9,270 bases of DNA from assembly GCA_017470045.1 (NCBI GenBank), contig JAFUFG010000231.1, forward strand, positions 1 to 9,270. Reading direction: 5' to 3'. The stretch is from Bacilli bacterium. Lineage in GTDB: Bacteria; Bacillota_I; Bacilli_A; RF39; UBA660. Within the stretch, counting starts at the first letter, position 1, and every line of letters starts with the position of its first letter. Below, piece after piece: positions 1 through 6,877 of the stretch. The position numbers were made by a program, and so were the translations under genes. Below the pieces are notes generated by a model. It was given only the letters and a program-made list of their open reading frames with translations, was not told the DNA's origin and made no database searches.

Positions 1-258
1 AAATATACAAAATATTTCTGCCTTTTCCAAATATTTTTGTATTTTTTGTCAAAATATTTGTACTCCCTTGCGGGATAGTCGATGAACCTTTAACCTCTAA
101 TAAAGGTCACTTGGCTGCGGATTACCCAATTTTTATCTTTTTTACCGTACCTGAGTAGTTAATTCAGCCACCATAATATTACTATTATGATTTGGTATAT
201 AAAACTCTAAGGGTGTCCCCGTCAATTAAACAGATTTAATGTGAACTATGTTTTTCTA
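1..258 (-). ncRNA. Second group I intron, 5' part, interrupting the peptidase gene (continues past the left edge)
   Basis: In P1, exon end ATGTGGAT (266-259) pairs with guide GTTCACAT (246-239), again with a U-G pair at the splice site. P3 joins CGGGGA (221-216) with TCCCG (75-71). The conserved GGGTAATCCGCAGCC (127-113) and GGTTCATCGACTATCCCG (88-71) are the P4/P5-type and P7 5' elements. The P7 3' strand (TAGTC) is not present in the remaining 60 bases, so the intron continues outside the window, perhaps with its own endonuclease gene in the same place as in the first intron. The core differs in sequence from the polymerase intron. Confidence 0.88.
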
Positions 259-462
259 ATCCACATGTGCTACAACACAAGGAAAATAATCAGGATTTGA
301 AGTGTTCTTTGTTATAAAAATATTACAATATCCATCCATCTCAAAATCCAATCCACCAATTTTATAACATTCATTTATTATAAATGATAACATTGGCCAC
401 TCTTTTTTAGATGGATGATTTATTGACAGCGCTCTCTTTAATAAATTTAAATCTAATTTCAT
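259..462 (-). CDS. M20/M42-type metallopeptidase, first exon only
   Basis: The first exon encodes 68 residues: MKLDLNLLKRALSI near the start, KKEWPMLSFIINEC, a glycine/acidic segment GLDFEMDGYCNIFI, and PCVVAHVD at the end. This matches the N-terminus of M20/M28/M42 zinc peptidases: a helix, a D-x-x-GN-like turn, and the HxD metal-site motif (H66, D68), normally followed by T-V. Here a group I intron begins directly after D68 and the first intron codon is TAG, so without splicing only a 68-residue stub is made. The rest of the gene lies beyond the left edge. The ATG overlaps the polymerase end by ten bases. Its single Trp codon is TGG. Similar to aminopeptidases; the exact family cannot be told from the stub. 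Confidence 0.65.
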
Positions 463-3400
463 AGTGTTAATTGTTGACTCTCCATAGAATCAATAATTTT
501 ATAAACTTCATGAAGATAATACCTATAATTAATATTTCTATCCTTTATAGGTTTATCATCAAATTTATTATATAATGTAACAGCAGAATCTGCACACAAA
601 TTTGTAGGACGTATTTTTATTCCGTTCTCTAATTTGAATTTAATTAAACGCCCTCCATTTGTTGACATATAATATCGATTAATATGTCTTACAGGTTTAT
701 CATTATATTCAACAAAAAAGTCTTTAGCAACCTTTTGAAATGTACAAAACTTCTTAATATCTGTACATTGTTTTATTGTTTCTTCTGGTGAAATTCCTTC
801 AACAAAATATTTATTTATTGCTTCTGGAATAATCATTGGTGCTAAACCTTTTCCTAAGACTGGTTTAGATATAAACAATCCTTTTGTTTTGATTAGATTC
901 CAATCATGTGAATCACTCCAACCCTTTTTAACACCAAGATAATCATTAATTGCATACTGATAAAATCTTTCAAATTCATCATGCTCTAATTTGAGTTTTG
1001 TTTTCTCTTCCCATTCATGACAAATATTGAAATATTCTTCAGATCGATCACTATCAACTTTTACAAATATTCCATCCTTTAACATCATATATTTCTATAT
1101 GAACTCGACTATATCTTTATATTACTTCATATTTATATTTATCTTTTAGAACGTTTACGCCTTTTGTATATATTGTACTAGTATATCCACGTCACATGTC
1201 CAGAGCTTTATCACATTTGTTAAATGAATCAAATACTTCATCTCTATCATCAAAATGAACTAATATTTTTTTCATTTGTGTTGTTTCTCTAACAATGTCA
1301 AAGCCATGTCATTTGGTTCCATTTTTTACAGCAGCTTGTGCAGCACTACAACTTTTCAAATTAAAATGTTCTCTGAGTGCAACTCATGAGTTAAATTCTA
1401 ATTTTAATTCACCATCTTTGTATAGTTTTAATCTACAAGCATTAGCTTTATTATTTGCAGCAACTATTGCAAGTGTTTCTGGAGAATGAGTATATTGTGC
1501 TGATTTTTCTGCAATATGTTGTTTTCATTCGTCTGTTAGTTTTCTACCTTTGTTTGGAGAACCACTCAGTTCTGGTTCTTGACATATGTTATATTCTGGA
1601 TTTAGAGATCTAATATAGTAACCCTCTCTAGCATGTATTTCGTCTTCTGTGGCATTATCGAGTATTTCTATAATTTCTATTTTAAAAGATTTGATTCCAT
1701 ATTTATCGTAAGCATGTCAAAGCAACGGATGTACTAATTTCCCACCATCTTTGTACTTTTGATATGTAGCACAATGCTCTAAAAATCTTTCATTAAAATC
1801 TCGATCTGTACTCCCTATATAAAAATGACCATTCTTTGTGTTTACTAATTTATAAACACCTTTGTGAGACTTTAAAAATGTTTTAGTCTCATCACAAATA
1901 AATTTAATAGACCTTCGCATAAATAATAATTTTTAAAATTAAACTTATACAAAGATAATAAAATTTTATGAAATTTCAAAATTCCATCAGAAAATTCCAT
2001 CAGAAAATTTTACAAAGTAATATATCGGGCGTTTCGACTTAAAATAAGCCTACGTTTTTCAACTAGTCTGTGAACCTTTCTCTAGTACAATAGAGACTTG
2101 GCTGCTGATTGTCACATAATAACAATTTTTTCAACATTCACGCTTATGATTACTCATTACGTTGTAGTATTATTATCTTCGCGATTTTCCAGCAATTAAC
2201 CCGATTTTAGAACACCAATGGAAATTTTAGTGTTCGATTGTATTAATTGAAATCCAGCATTTACTACAGATTCAATAAGCATTAACAACATAAGTTGGCC
2301 ATTAATTCGTATTTTAAAAACCATCATAGGATCATACACCCATGAATATGGCGATTGAAGATTACCTGTAAGACCGTTAAGTGCAAGTTTGAGTGTTTCA
2401 TTCTCTATTTTTCTACCTTCTTTTTTAGCAGAAACTCGTTGATCATATATTGTTTGATAAACTTGAAGAAAAACTTCACCAAGATGTGCTGGATAAAGAT
2501 GATTCATTAATATAATGCTTGGATATAGACTTGTGACATCACTATCAATTAATCTAAACTTAGAATCAGCTATAAAGATTTCAGGTTCATTTTCCGAGTG
2601 TAAACCACCTAAACCATAGGTATGCTTAATTCCTCCAATTTCAAATTTTATTTCAAATTTATCATTTTTTTCAGATACATTTGCAGTAGTAACAACTTCT
2701 TTTCTTAAACGATTAAGTAAATCTTGAAGTATTGGTGTTTTAAACTCAATATAATCAAAAATTACATCATTTAAACAAATATTATCAACTGGTGATCGTA
2801 AATCTTTTATATCATTTCAAGATTTTCCTGTAGCATCGAGATAATATTTTTTAATAATCTCCATTCCAAGATTAACACCATCCTTATCCATTGCAGATAT
2901 ATGATATTTATCTTCAATCGCTAAACGAAGATCAATATCTTTTATAGATCTGTTTAGAAGTTCTTCGGTACTCTCAACATCATTTAAATTATAAGATTCT
3001 ACTTTCTCAAAATCAGAAACCGGTAAATTCAAATTAAAATCGCCTTCATATTCCTCAACGTTCTTATATTCCATTGTTACCTGCAATGCTTTCAAAGAAA
3101 CTCTTAATTTTTGTGATCAACGCATAGCTAATAAATCAAGATCTTCATACAAATTAGCATATTTGTACTTTCTTCAAGATGCTGATGTTTCAGAATTAAT
3201 TACAGTATCACTAAACATTTTAAGTTCTCTAGTTATTAATCAAACAGGTTTTCTGATTAATTGTTGATAATTCAAAAGAATATATGATATTACAGGTCTA
3301 TCATAATGGATACCATTGTAAGAAACAAAAATAATATTTTTATTAAGAAACAATTTTGCAATTTCTGGCATATCGTTTCTTATTTCTGATATTTGAAAAA

Positions 3401-3500
3401 ATTTATGTGTGCCAGATTCAGTATTTTTAACAGTAACACTAAAGAAATTAGGAAATACTTCGATATCGTAAACAAATGCAGTTTTACCTTTGATTATCAT
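453..3500 (-). CDS. Family B replicative DNA polymerase, split by a group I intron (exons 3500..2229 and 1076..453)
   Basis: After splicing it encodes 631 residues. The N-terminal 3'-5' exonuclease has VYDIEVF (D12, E14), YNGIHYD (N62, D67) and YNLND (D174). The polymerase part has YGLGGLHS near residue 300, motif A DVTSLYPS (D321), motif B KLALNGLTG (K371, N375, G379) and motif C NTDGI. The motif C aspartate D425 is the first codon of exon 2. The thumb follows, with GLAPMIIPEAINKYF. Five Trp codons are TGA, including SWRKY, RWSQK and SWNDI in the exonuclease half, and four are TGG. The ATG lies 17 bases inside the previous gene. The frame runs through a TGA that the standard code would take as the stop and ends at TAG, overlapping the peptidase ATG by ten bases. 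Exons join in frame with a continuous conserved protein. Confidence 0.93.
1117..1920 (-). CDS. GIY-YIG homing endonuclease encoded within the group I intron
   Basis: This 267-residue protein should cut intron-lacking polymerase alleles and spread the intron. The N-terminal nuclease has GVYKL (residues 21-25, the GIY block), YIGST (34-38, the YIG block), the arginine R45 in FNERFLEH and the glutamate E99 in REGYYIRSLNPEYNI. The C-terminal half holds two intron-nuclease repeat-like DNA-binding modules. One reads FNSWVALREHFNLKS with VKNGTKWHGF, and the second reads VFDSFNKCDKALDMWRGYTS. All five Trp codons are TGA, so the enzyme can be made only where TGA is read as Trp. The ATG at 1920 has no Shine-Dalgarno sequence but an A/T-rich leader, as is common in Bacteroidota. 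The TAA stop sits six bases before the P7 3' strand, so the reading frame runs right into the ribozyme core. Confidence 0.92.
1943..1980 (-). promoter_or_regulatory. Bacteroidota-type promoter for the homing endonuclease
   Basis: On the minus strand the -33 box TTTG (1980-1977) is followed by a 19-base spacer and the -7 box TATCTTTG (1957-1950). This matches the TTTG / TAnnTTTG consensus of the Bacteroidota primary sigma factor with its usual 19-21 base spacing. Transcription would start near 1943, giving a leader of about 23 bases before the endonuclease ATG. It lies inside the intron, so the nuclease could be expressed independently of the polymerase transcript. The A/T-rich background makes chance matches possible. 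Confidence 0.6.
1978..2003 (-). repeat. 13-bp tandem repeat (two copies)
   Basis: Two perfect head-to-tail copies of aaaattccatcag on the plus strand (1978-1990 and 1991-2003), within the intron between the P7 5' strand and the endonuclease gene. The left copy overlaps the promoter -33 box. It is probably a replication-slippage duplication in a non-structural loop. Confidence 0.8.
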
Positions 3501-4335
3501 CCCTAGGTTTTAGAATAAAATTGTTCTGCATTGCAACAGCTTCAATCTTTTCCTTTAATGTGCTTCAACGATTAATATGATACTCTAAATCGTGGTCAAG
3601 TAAAAGTAAAATCTTATCTCGAAGTAATGTAACAGTATTTGTTGGAATATTTGAAAATTTAGGTCTTCCTTCCAATCTAACAATTGCCCTAAACTCATTA
3701 TAAGATAAACCCTGAGGGTTAAATCGCAATTCAACATTATTATTTAAGAACAATCTTTCTTTTATTACATCTTTTTTACTACGATATCTACCATTAGAAT
3801 CGTATTCTGTAAGATCTTTTTTCTCATCTTCCGTAAGTCAGATTCCTAAAGAAAGAATAAATTTATCAGAAATCAATCGTCTATTAAAAGCATCAAGTGA
3901 ATCCAAGCAAGCTGAGAGCAACATATCTATTGTAACAGAACTAAACACATCAGGTAAACCCGTAAAGATTTTATCTACAGTATCTGAATTTTTCAGTCCA
4001 TGCTCTCTTTTATGAGCACTTATAAAATCAAGTAGATCTTTATTAGTTTTAAGAACATCAATTCTACATTCGTGTAGGATATATCGAAGCAATAGTTCAG
4101 TATTTGCACAATCCCACATTTTTCTTACTTGATCTCTTTTTCGTTGTACACCAGGATGATACGGATCTTTGTTATAAAGCATATCAATTACATGTCAATA
4201 TGCTCTTTGTAGTTGATCATATGTCATATCAACCATTTTTATTTCCGCACCATTAGACATTTTTCAAGTTCAACGATTAATATCTTTATCTCTATCGTCA
4301 AACGCCTGTGTCAACATTTCTTGTAAATCACTCAT
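3484..4335 (-). CDS. Unrecognised protein directly upstream of the DNA polymerase (283 residues)
   Basis: This soluble, mostly helical, charged protein starts MSDLQEMLTQAFDDRD. It includes MTYDQLQRAYWHVIDM, a C-containing segment MWDCANTELLLRYILHECR, helices around IDMLLSACLDSLDAFNRR, and a basic stretch SNGRYRSKKDVIKERL near residue 200. I see no catalytic motif I can name. Five of its six Trp codons are TGA (RWTW, YWHV, GIWL, NRWST) and one is TGG, so in the standard code the gene would shatter into at least five pieces. The stop is TAA, 17 bases inside the polymerase gene, implying coupled translation with the polymerase. It may be a replication accessory, judged only from position. Confidence 0.8.
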
Positions 4336-4340
4336 AATCT

Positions 4341-4652
4341 TTAAAATTTAAAATCTTTGTTTATTATTTTAGGTTTTTGTTTTATAAAATTTAATAAATA
4401 GCAAACTGTATAATTATACGTTTGCATTACTTGAGTAGAAACTTGATAATATGAATCTCCAGCATTAACATATTCACATTCAACATAACCAATATCACCA
4501 ATATCAAGATTTTCTATATTTCAATTTGGAGGTTGCGTAACAGTAAAATATCTTAATAAACTGTTATCTTGTTCATCTAAATTTTTAAATACATACATCT
4601 TGTATTGACCTGGCTGTACAGCTACTACTTCTCCGAGGAATGTTGTTCGCAT
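4341..4652 (-). CDS. Unrecognised small protein (103 residues)
   Basis: Reads MRTTFLGEVVAVQPGQY, then beta-rich segments FTVTQPPNWN, DIGDIGYVECEYV and SYYQVSTQVMQTYNYT, ending with a lysine-rich tail (IKQKPKIINKDFKF). The alternating strand pattern, with a 'GD.GYVE..YV..G..YY' segment, suggests a small beta-barrel, possibly an OB fold, but I do not recognise the family. The Trp at residue 44 is TGA, so a standard-code reading would cut the protein in half. The gene overlaps the ferritin-like stop by 28 bases and ends in TAA five bases before the next ATG. Its position next to the polymerase cluster makes a nucleic-acid-related role conceivable, but nothing proves it. Confidence 0.7.
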
Positions 4653-5140
4653 GGAATTAATGCCAATAAATCATATCCACCTTTGACTGCTTCATATGCT
4701 CTACAACAAAGATGATCAATTGATTCAAGTTTCTTCAATAAATAATGAAATGTTCCCCAATTTTGATCATTATATGCAATGGATACAGCTTCATTTAAAG
4801 CTGTTACATATTCATCTTCTGCTGATGAAAGTAATTCAAAAAACTTTTCATTGCTTTCAAATTCTTTTAAATCAACAGAATGTATTGTGATTTCAGGAGA
4901 AGGCATTTCATTCATATATAAATGTGCAAGGAAACAATATTTATTCTTCATACATCCTTCAAATAAATATATAAGAAATTTCTTACAGTTCATGTTTCCA
5001 TGCATAAAAGAACACATTTTCCCTGCTTCTATAAGTGAGAGTTTGTCTTCTTCTATTTGTAAAAGTTTTGAAAAAGCGGAATACAATTCTTTAGAAATCG
5101 ATTTCTTATCCTCTTTTTCGTTTTGGTCTTTGAATTTCAT
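4625..5140 (-). CDS. Ferritin-like four-helix protein with incomplete ferroxidase site
   Basis: This 171-residue protein can be laid by eye along bacterial ferritin (E. coli FtnA). KELYSAFSKLL matches helix A, KKFLIYLFEGCMKN helix B, and the loop LYMNEMPSPEITIHSV matches DYLTDTGNLPRINTV. SAEDEYVTALNEAVSIAY matches helix C, and NWGTFHYLLKKLESIDH matches the [20 protein letters not shown] helix. Ferroxidase ligands E18 (helix A), E108 (helix C) and E139 (helix D) appear kept. The helix B glutamate and histidine (FtnA E50, H53) fall on C63 and N66, so iron oxidation may be lost or altered. It could instead be another ferritin-like-superfamily protein. The single Trp is TGG. The ATG sits directly behind AGAGG, unusually close for a ribosome site, and the TAG stop lies 28 bases inside the next gene. 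Confidence 0.55.
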   Translation of the reverse strand: MKFKDQNEKEDKKSISKELYSAFSKLLQIEEDKLSLIEAGKMCSFMHGNMNCKKFLIYLFEGCMKNKYCFLAHLYMNEMPSPEITIHSVDLKEFESNEKFFELLSSAEDEYVTALNEAVSIAYNDQNWGTFHYLLKKLESIDHLCCRAYEAVKGGYDLLALIPCEQHSSEK

Positions 5141-5330
5141 CCTCTAATTTTGTTATTTTAAAGTATGAATTCCCTTTAGAATAAGATCGTTCCTTTATTG
5201 GCCTTTCAGAACTAAAAATTTTACTGTTCACGATGTGATAGTATTCTTTACCTTCCCATCTAAATTGTTCTATCAAGTATTTCAATTCTGTAAAAAGTTT
5301 TATGAAAGTTAAAATTATAATCCAATTCAA
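5106..5330 (-). CDS. Short overlapping frame with no ATG; small gene or frameshifted continuation of the previous gene
   Basis: This frame has no ATG. It is open from about 5330 (TTG) to a TAA, up to 74 residues, and its latter part looks coding: FRWEGKEYYHIVNSKIF, then ERPIKERSYSKG and FKITKLEDE, ending in a basic RPKRKRG tail. It overlaps the previous gene by 71 bases and the ferritin-like start by 35. The alternatives are a small gene starting at TTG (5330, 5285 or 5276), or the continuation of the previous gene after a +1 shift near the run AAAACTTTTTAC around 5296-5307. The previous gene's YRIEI ending looks natural, which slightly favours a separate gene. Without this frame, about 120 bases would be non-coding, which would be unusual in this compact region. 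Confidence 0.45.
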   Translation of the reverse strand: MNWIIILTFIKLFTELKYLIEQFRWEGKEYYHIVNSKIFSSERPIKERSYSKGNSYFKITKLEDEIQRPKRKRG

Positions 5331-5631
5331 GTAAATAGAATAAGTTTGAAGAAATTAAATACTTGTGGTCGTCGATATAAAATGAAAGATTGAAATCATC
5401 TTCTGTTGTTAAATAACGTAAGATATCTGAATCTTCAAACATTATTGTTGCATCATCAATGATTGTATAGGTTTCCCAAAAACAAATATCTAATATTCCA
5501 GACTTACTTTTATTAAATAAATTTAAACACTTCTCAACTTTTTCATCCAATATTAAAGAATATGGATCACTATGTTCAATATCAGGATACCAATGAGATC
5601 CTAATTTTTTAAATCTTATTCGATAGTTCAT
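5260..5631 (-). CDS. Unrecognised phage protein (123 residues)
   Basis: Begins with MNYRIRFKK and contains GSHWYPDIEHSDP, an acidic mid-section, MFEDSDILRYL and a C-terminal ISSNLFYLLELDY followed by FHKTFYRIEI. The overall look, with an LxxLL-like helix and a terminal YRIEI strand, is like conserved hypothetical proteins of crAss-like phages as I remember them; I cannot name a function. Both Trp codons are TGG. The ATG follows an AGAGAGAG purine run that can act as a ribosome binding site, and it overlaps the RNase H stop by 16 bases. The frame ends in TAG while a coding-looking frame shifted by one base continues, so either a second gene overlaps here or the gene is frameshifted. Confidence 0.72.
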   Translation of the reverse strand: MNYRIRFKKLGSHWYPDIEHSDPYSLILDEKVEKCLNLFNKSKSGILDICFWETYTIIDDATIMFEDSDILRYLTTEDDFNLSFYIDDHKYLISSNLFYLLELDYNFNFHKTFYRIEILDRTI

Positions 5632-6077
5632 ACATCTCTCTCTAAATTATAACATTGTGCGGCAAACACACATAAATGATCCGCTTCTTCGTTTCATTTA
5701 TTTCCAATATGACCTTTGGTTCAAATCATAGTAACTTTATGTTTCTCTAAAAGTTCTACGACTTGAAACCAAAGATCTAAATTTTTCTTAGTTAAATCAG
5801 ATTCTTCAATTCACTTTTTGGCAGCACCGTTAACACCTCCTATCACATATTGTGAATCAGAAATAATTGTTATATCGGTTGGTTCTTTAAAATATTTAAG
5901 TGTTTCAAGAACAGCGGTTAATTCCATACGATTGTTTGTTGTATGTGTTTTACCTTGATATAACTTCGCAATAACGTTTTCGTTTTCATCTAAGATGATG
6001 CTTGCTCATCCTCCTTGTCCTGAATCGCCTTGCGAAGATTGGTAGGATCCATCTGTATAACAAATAACTCTACGCAT
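5616..6077 (-). CDS. rnhA: Ribonuclease HI
   Basis: This 153-residue protein hydrolyses the RNA strand of RNA-DNA hybrids, probably primers or R-loops during phage replication. The catalytic set is complete: D9 in CYTDGS, E52 in NNRMEL, D74 in IISDSQYV and D133 in NEEADH, plus H123 in WTKGH. Length and order match bacterial RNase HI. Five of its six Trp codons are TGA (GGWAS, KKWIEE, MIWTKG, NKWNEE, VWTIE). Several of these sit at positions that are usually Trp in the family, which makes this the clearest proof of recoding here. In the standard code the gene would be broken into fragments of 6 to 65 residues. It ends in TAA 16 bases inside the next gene and begins inside the HExxH gene. Its place near the polymerase fits a replication module. 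Confidence 0.95.
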
Positions 6078-6391
6078 GGTTCCATTAAATATTCTAAAAG
6101 ATAACAAAAAGCTTCTTGATCTGTTAACTCCAATCCAAGATCAATCATTAAATCAAATATGGCATGACTTAATTCATGAGCTATAATTGGAACTGTTACT
6201 GTATCTAAATCGAATCAAATCCAGGTAGTTAAACCGTTATGAATTGCAACAGCATTAAGTGTATTAGGATTAAATGAAAAATCTCGACGGTATGCATCTC
6301 TAAGATAGTCTTGTACTTCAAACGGTTCTCCAAATACAAGAAAAACTGTTTGATGATAGATTGGAATATTAACTTCTTTAATTTTTATCAT
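5990..6391 (-). CDS. HExxH metallopeptidase-like protein
   Basis: This 133-residue protein carries PIIAHELSHAIFD (H72, E73, H76) followed 17 residues after H76 by E93 in a DQEAFCYLLEYL helix. This is the layout of a zincin active site: two histidines, a catalytic glutamate and a downstream acidic ligand. Small proteins of this shape occur in phages, and some resemble ImmA/IrrE-type or immunity-type peptidases; the substrate is unknown. The TTWIW segment before the active site holds two Trp codons, TGG then TGA. I place the start at the ATG at 6391, which overlaps the previous stop by 14 bases; a GTG further upstream would lie deep inside the previous gene. The last 29 codons overlap the start of the RNase H gene by 88 bases, which is long for this window. 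The stop is TAG. Confidence 0.75.
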
Positions 6392-6521
6392 CTTCGTCAA
6401 CAATTTCATAAGAATCGAATACACCTTTAAGATTGTGTTCTGTATTAACGTATTCTTCTAGCTGCTTTACAAAATCTTTATCTTTTGATTCAATTCATCC
6501 ACGTAATACAATATGAAACAT
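6378..6521 (-). CDS. 47-residue mini-protein, readable only with TGA as Trp
   Basis: This short gene starts at the ATG in a TAATG junction with the previous gene, with GGAG a few bases upstream. It reads MFHIVLRGW, then a charged helix-like stretch with KDKDFVKQLEEYV, and ends in the acidic FDSYEIVDEDDKN before TAA. The Trp at residue 9 is TGA, so a standard-code reading stops after eight codons and the gene would be missed. It overlaps the following ATG by 14 bases. The function is unknown. Its compact strand-helix-strand look and lack of a membrane segment suggest a small soluble protein. Support comes from the neat junctions on both sides and from filling the only gap between two genes. 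Confidence 0.68.
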
Positions 6522-6877
6522 TAAACTCCATAAATTCGTTTAGATTCGAGATCAAAAATCTCATCTATTATTTTTGCAGAAACGTCATGAATTGTTTTAA
6601 TGTCATCTAGTTCAATAACCTTATATGGTTTTCCAATAGCACGAGCATAAGAAATTCTTTGTCCGCGTTTCTTAGAATATTGTTCATTTGAAGAACATGT
6701 GCAATAACCAAATGAAAGTCTATTTCCTTCTAGAACGCTACATACTACAACTCTAGGAAGATTTTTTACCAATGTGGACTTAATGGGAAGATCATTAAGC
6801 CAATTACCTTCTGCATCTGCAATAAAAAATCCGCACCGAATCTGCATTGGGGCGGAATAATAATATTTAGTTCCCAT
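6521..6877 (-). CDS. Small phage protein of unknown function
   Basis: I do not recognise a named family for this 118-residue protein. After a short beta-rich start comes a stretch reading LSFGYCTCSSNEQYSKK and then RGQRISYARAIGKP. The pattern of an FG-containing strand, an acidic/polar residue, a KK pair and an 'RA..KP' helix resembles a conserved hypothetical protein I associate with large phages; that resemblance is from memory, not from a search. There is no signal peptide or membrane segment. The single Trp (residue 26) is TGG. The ATG overlaps the MgtC-like gene by 11 bases, and the TAA stop shares its last A with the ATG of the next gene (TAATG), a classic coupling arrangement. Confidence 0.75.
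   Translation of the reverse strand: MGTKYYYSAPMQIRCGFFIADAEGNWLNDLPIKSTLVKNLPRVVVCSVLEGNRLSFGYCTCSSNEQYSKKRGQRISYARAIGKPYKVIELDDIKTIHDVSAKIIDEIFDLESKRIYGV

Larger units (their letters stand above)
1077..2228 (-). ncRNA. Group I self-splicing intron in the DNA polymerase gene (1152 bases)
   Basis: The boundaries come from both sequence and pairing. In P1, exon end GAACACT (2235-2229) pairs with guide GGTGTTC (2216-2210), with the expected U-G pair at the splice site. In P10, exon 2 start GATGGAA pairs with TTCCATT just before the guide. The last intron base is G at 1077. The core shows AATCAGCAGCCAAG (2111-2098), a P6 hairpin TCTCTA/TAGAGA (2096-2091 with 2084-2079) and GGTTCA (2076-2071). 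P7 pairs GACTA (2068-2064) with TAGTC (1111-1107). P9 is CATATA-GAAA-TATATG (1101-1086). The endonuclease gene sits between the two P7 strands, in the P8 region. Splicing restores the NT|DGI polymerase motif exactly. The 308 bases from 2228 to 1921 hold ribozyme core and the endonuclease promoter, with no other gene. Confidence 0.93.

Noticed and set aside
1295..1489. Plus-strand 64-residue open frame
   Set aside because: It lies entirely opposite the homing endonuclease gene, has a low-complexity hydrophobic product and no supporting motif; it is an antisense shadow.
1107..2228. Intein or insertion-sequence explanation for the polymerase interruption
   Set aside because: The insert is not continuously open in the polymerase frame, has no intein splice motifs, no transposase and no terminal inverted repeats; group I core elements are present instead.
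2196..3500. Polymerase-region fragments read as several separate short genes or a decayed pseudogene
   Set aside because: Within exon 1 every break is a TGA; reading it as Trp gives one intact polymerase frame with all exonuclease and polymerase motifs. The remaining break, at the end of exon 1, is removed by the intron with matching P1 and P10 pairings.
4696..5147. Two plus-strand open frames of 64 and 122 residues
   Set aside because: Both mirror the ferritin-like gene, have no recognisable motif and would be the only plus-strand genes in the window.
6392..6424. GTG start extending the metallopeptidase-like gene upstream
   Set aside because: It would lie inside the 47-residue gene with a larger overlap; the ATG at 6391 gives the same short overlap style as the neighbours.
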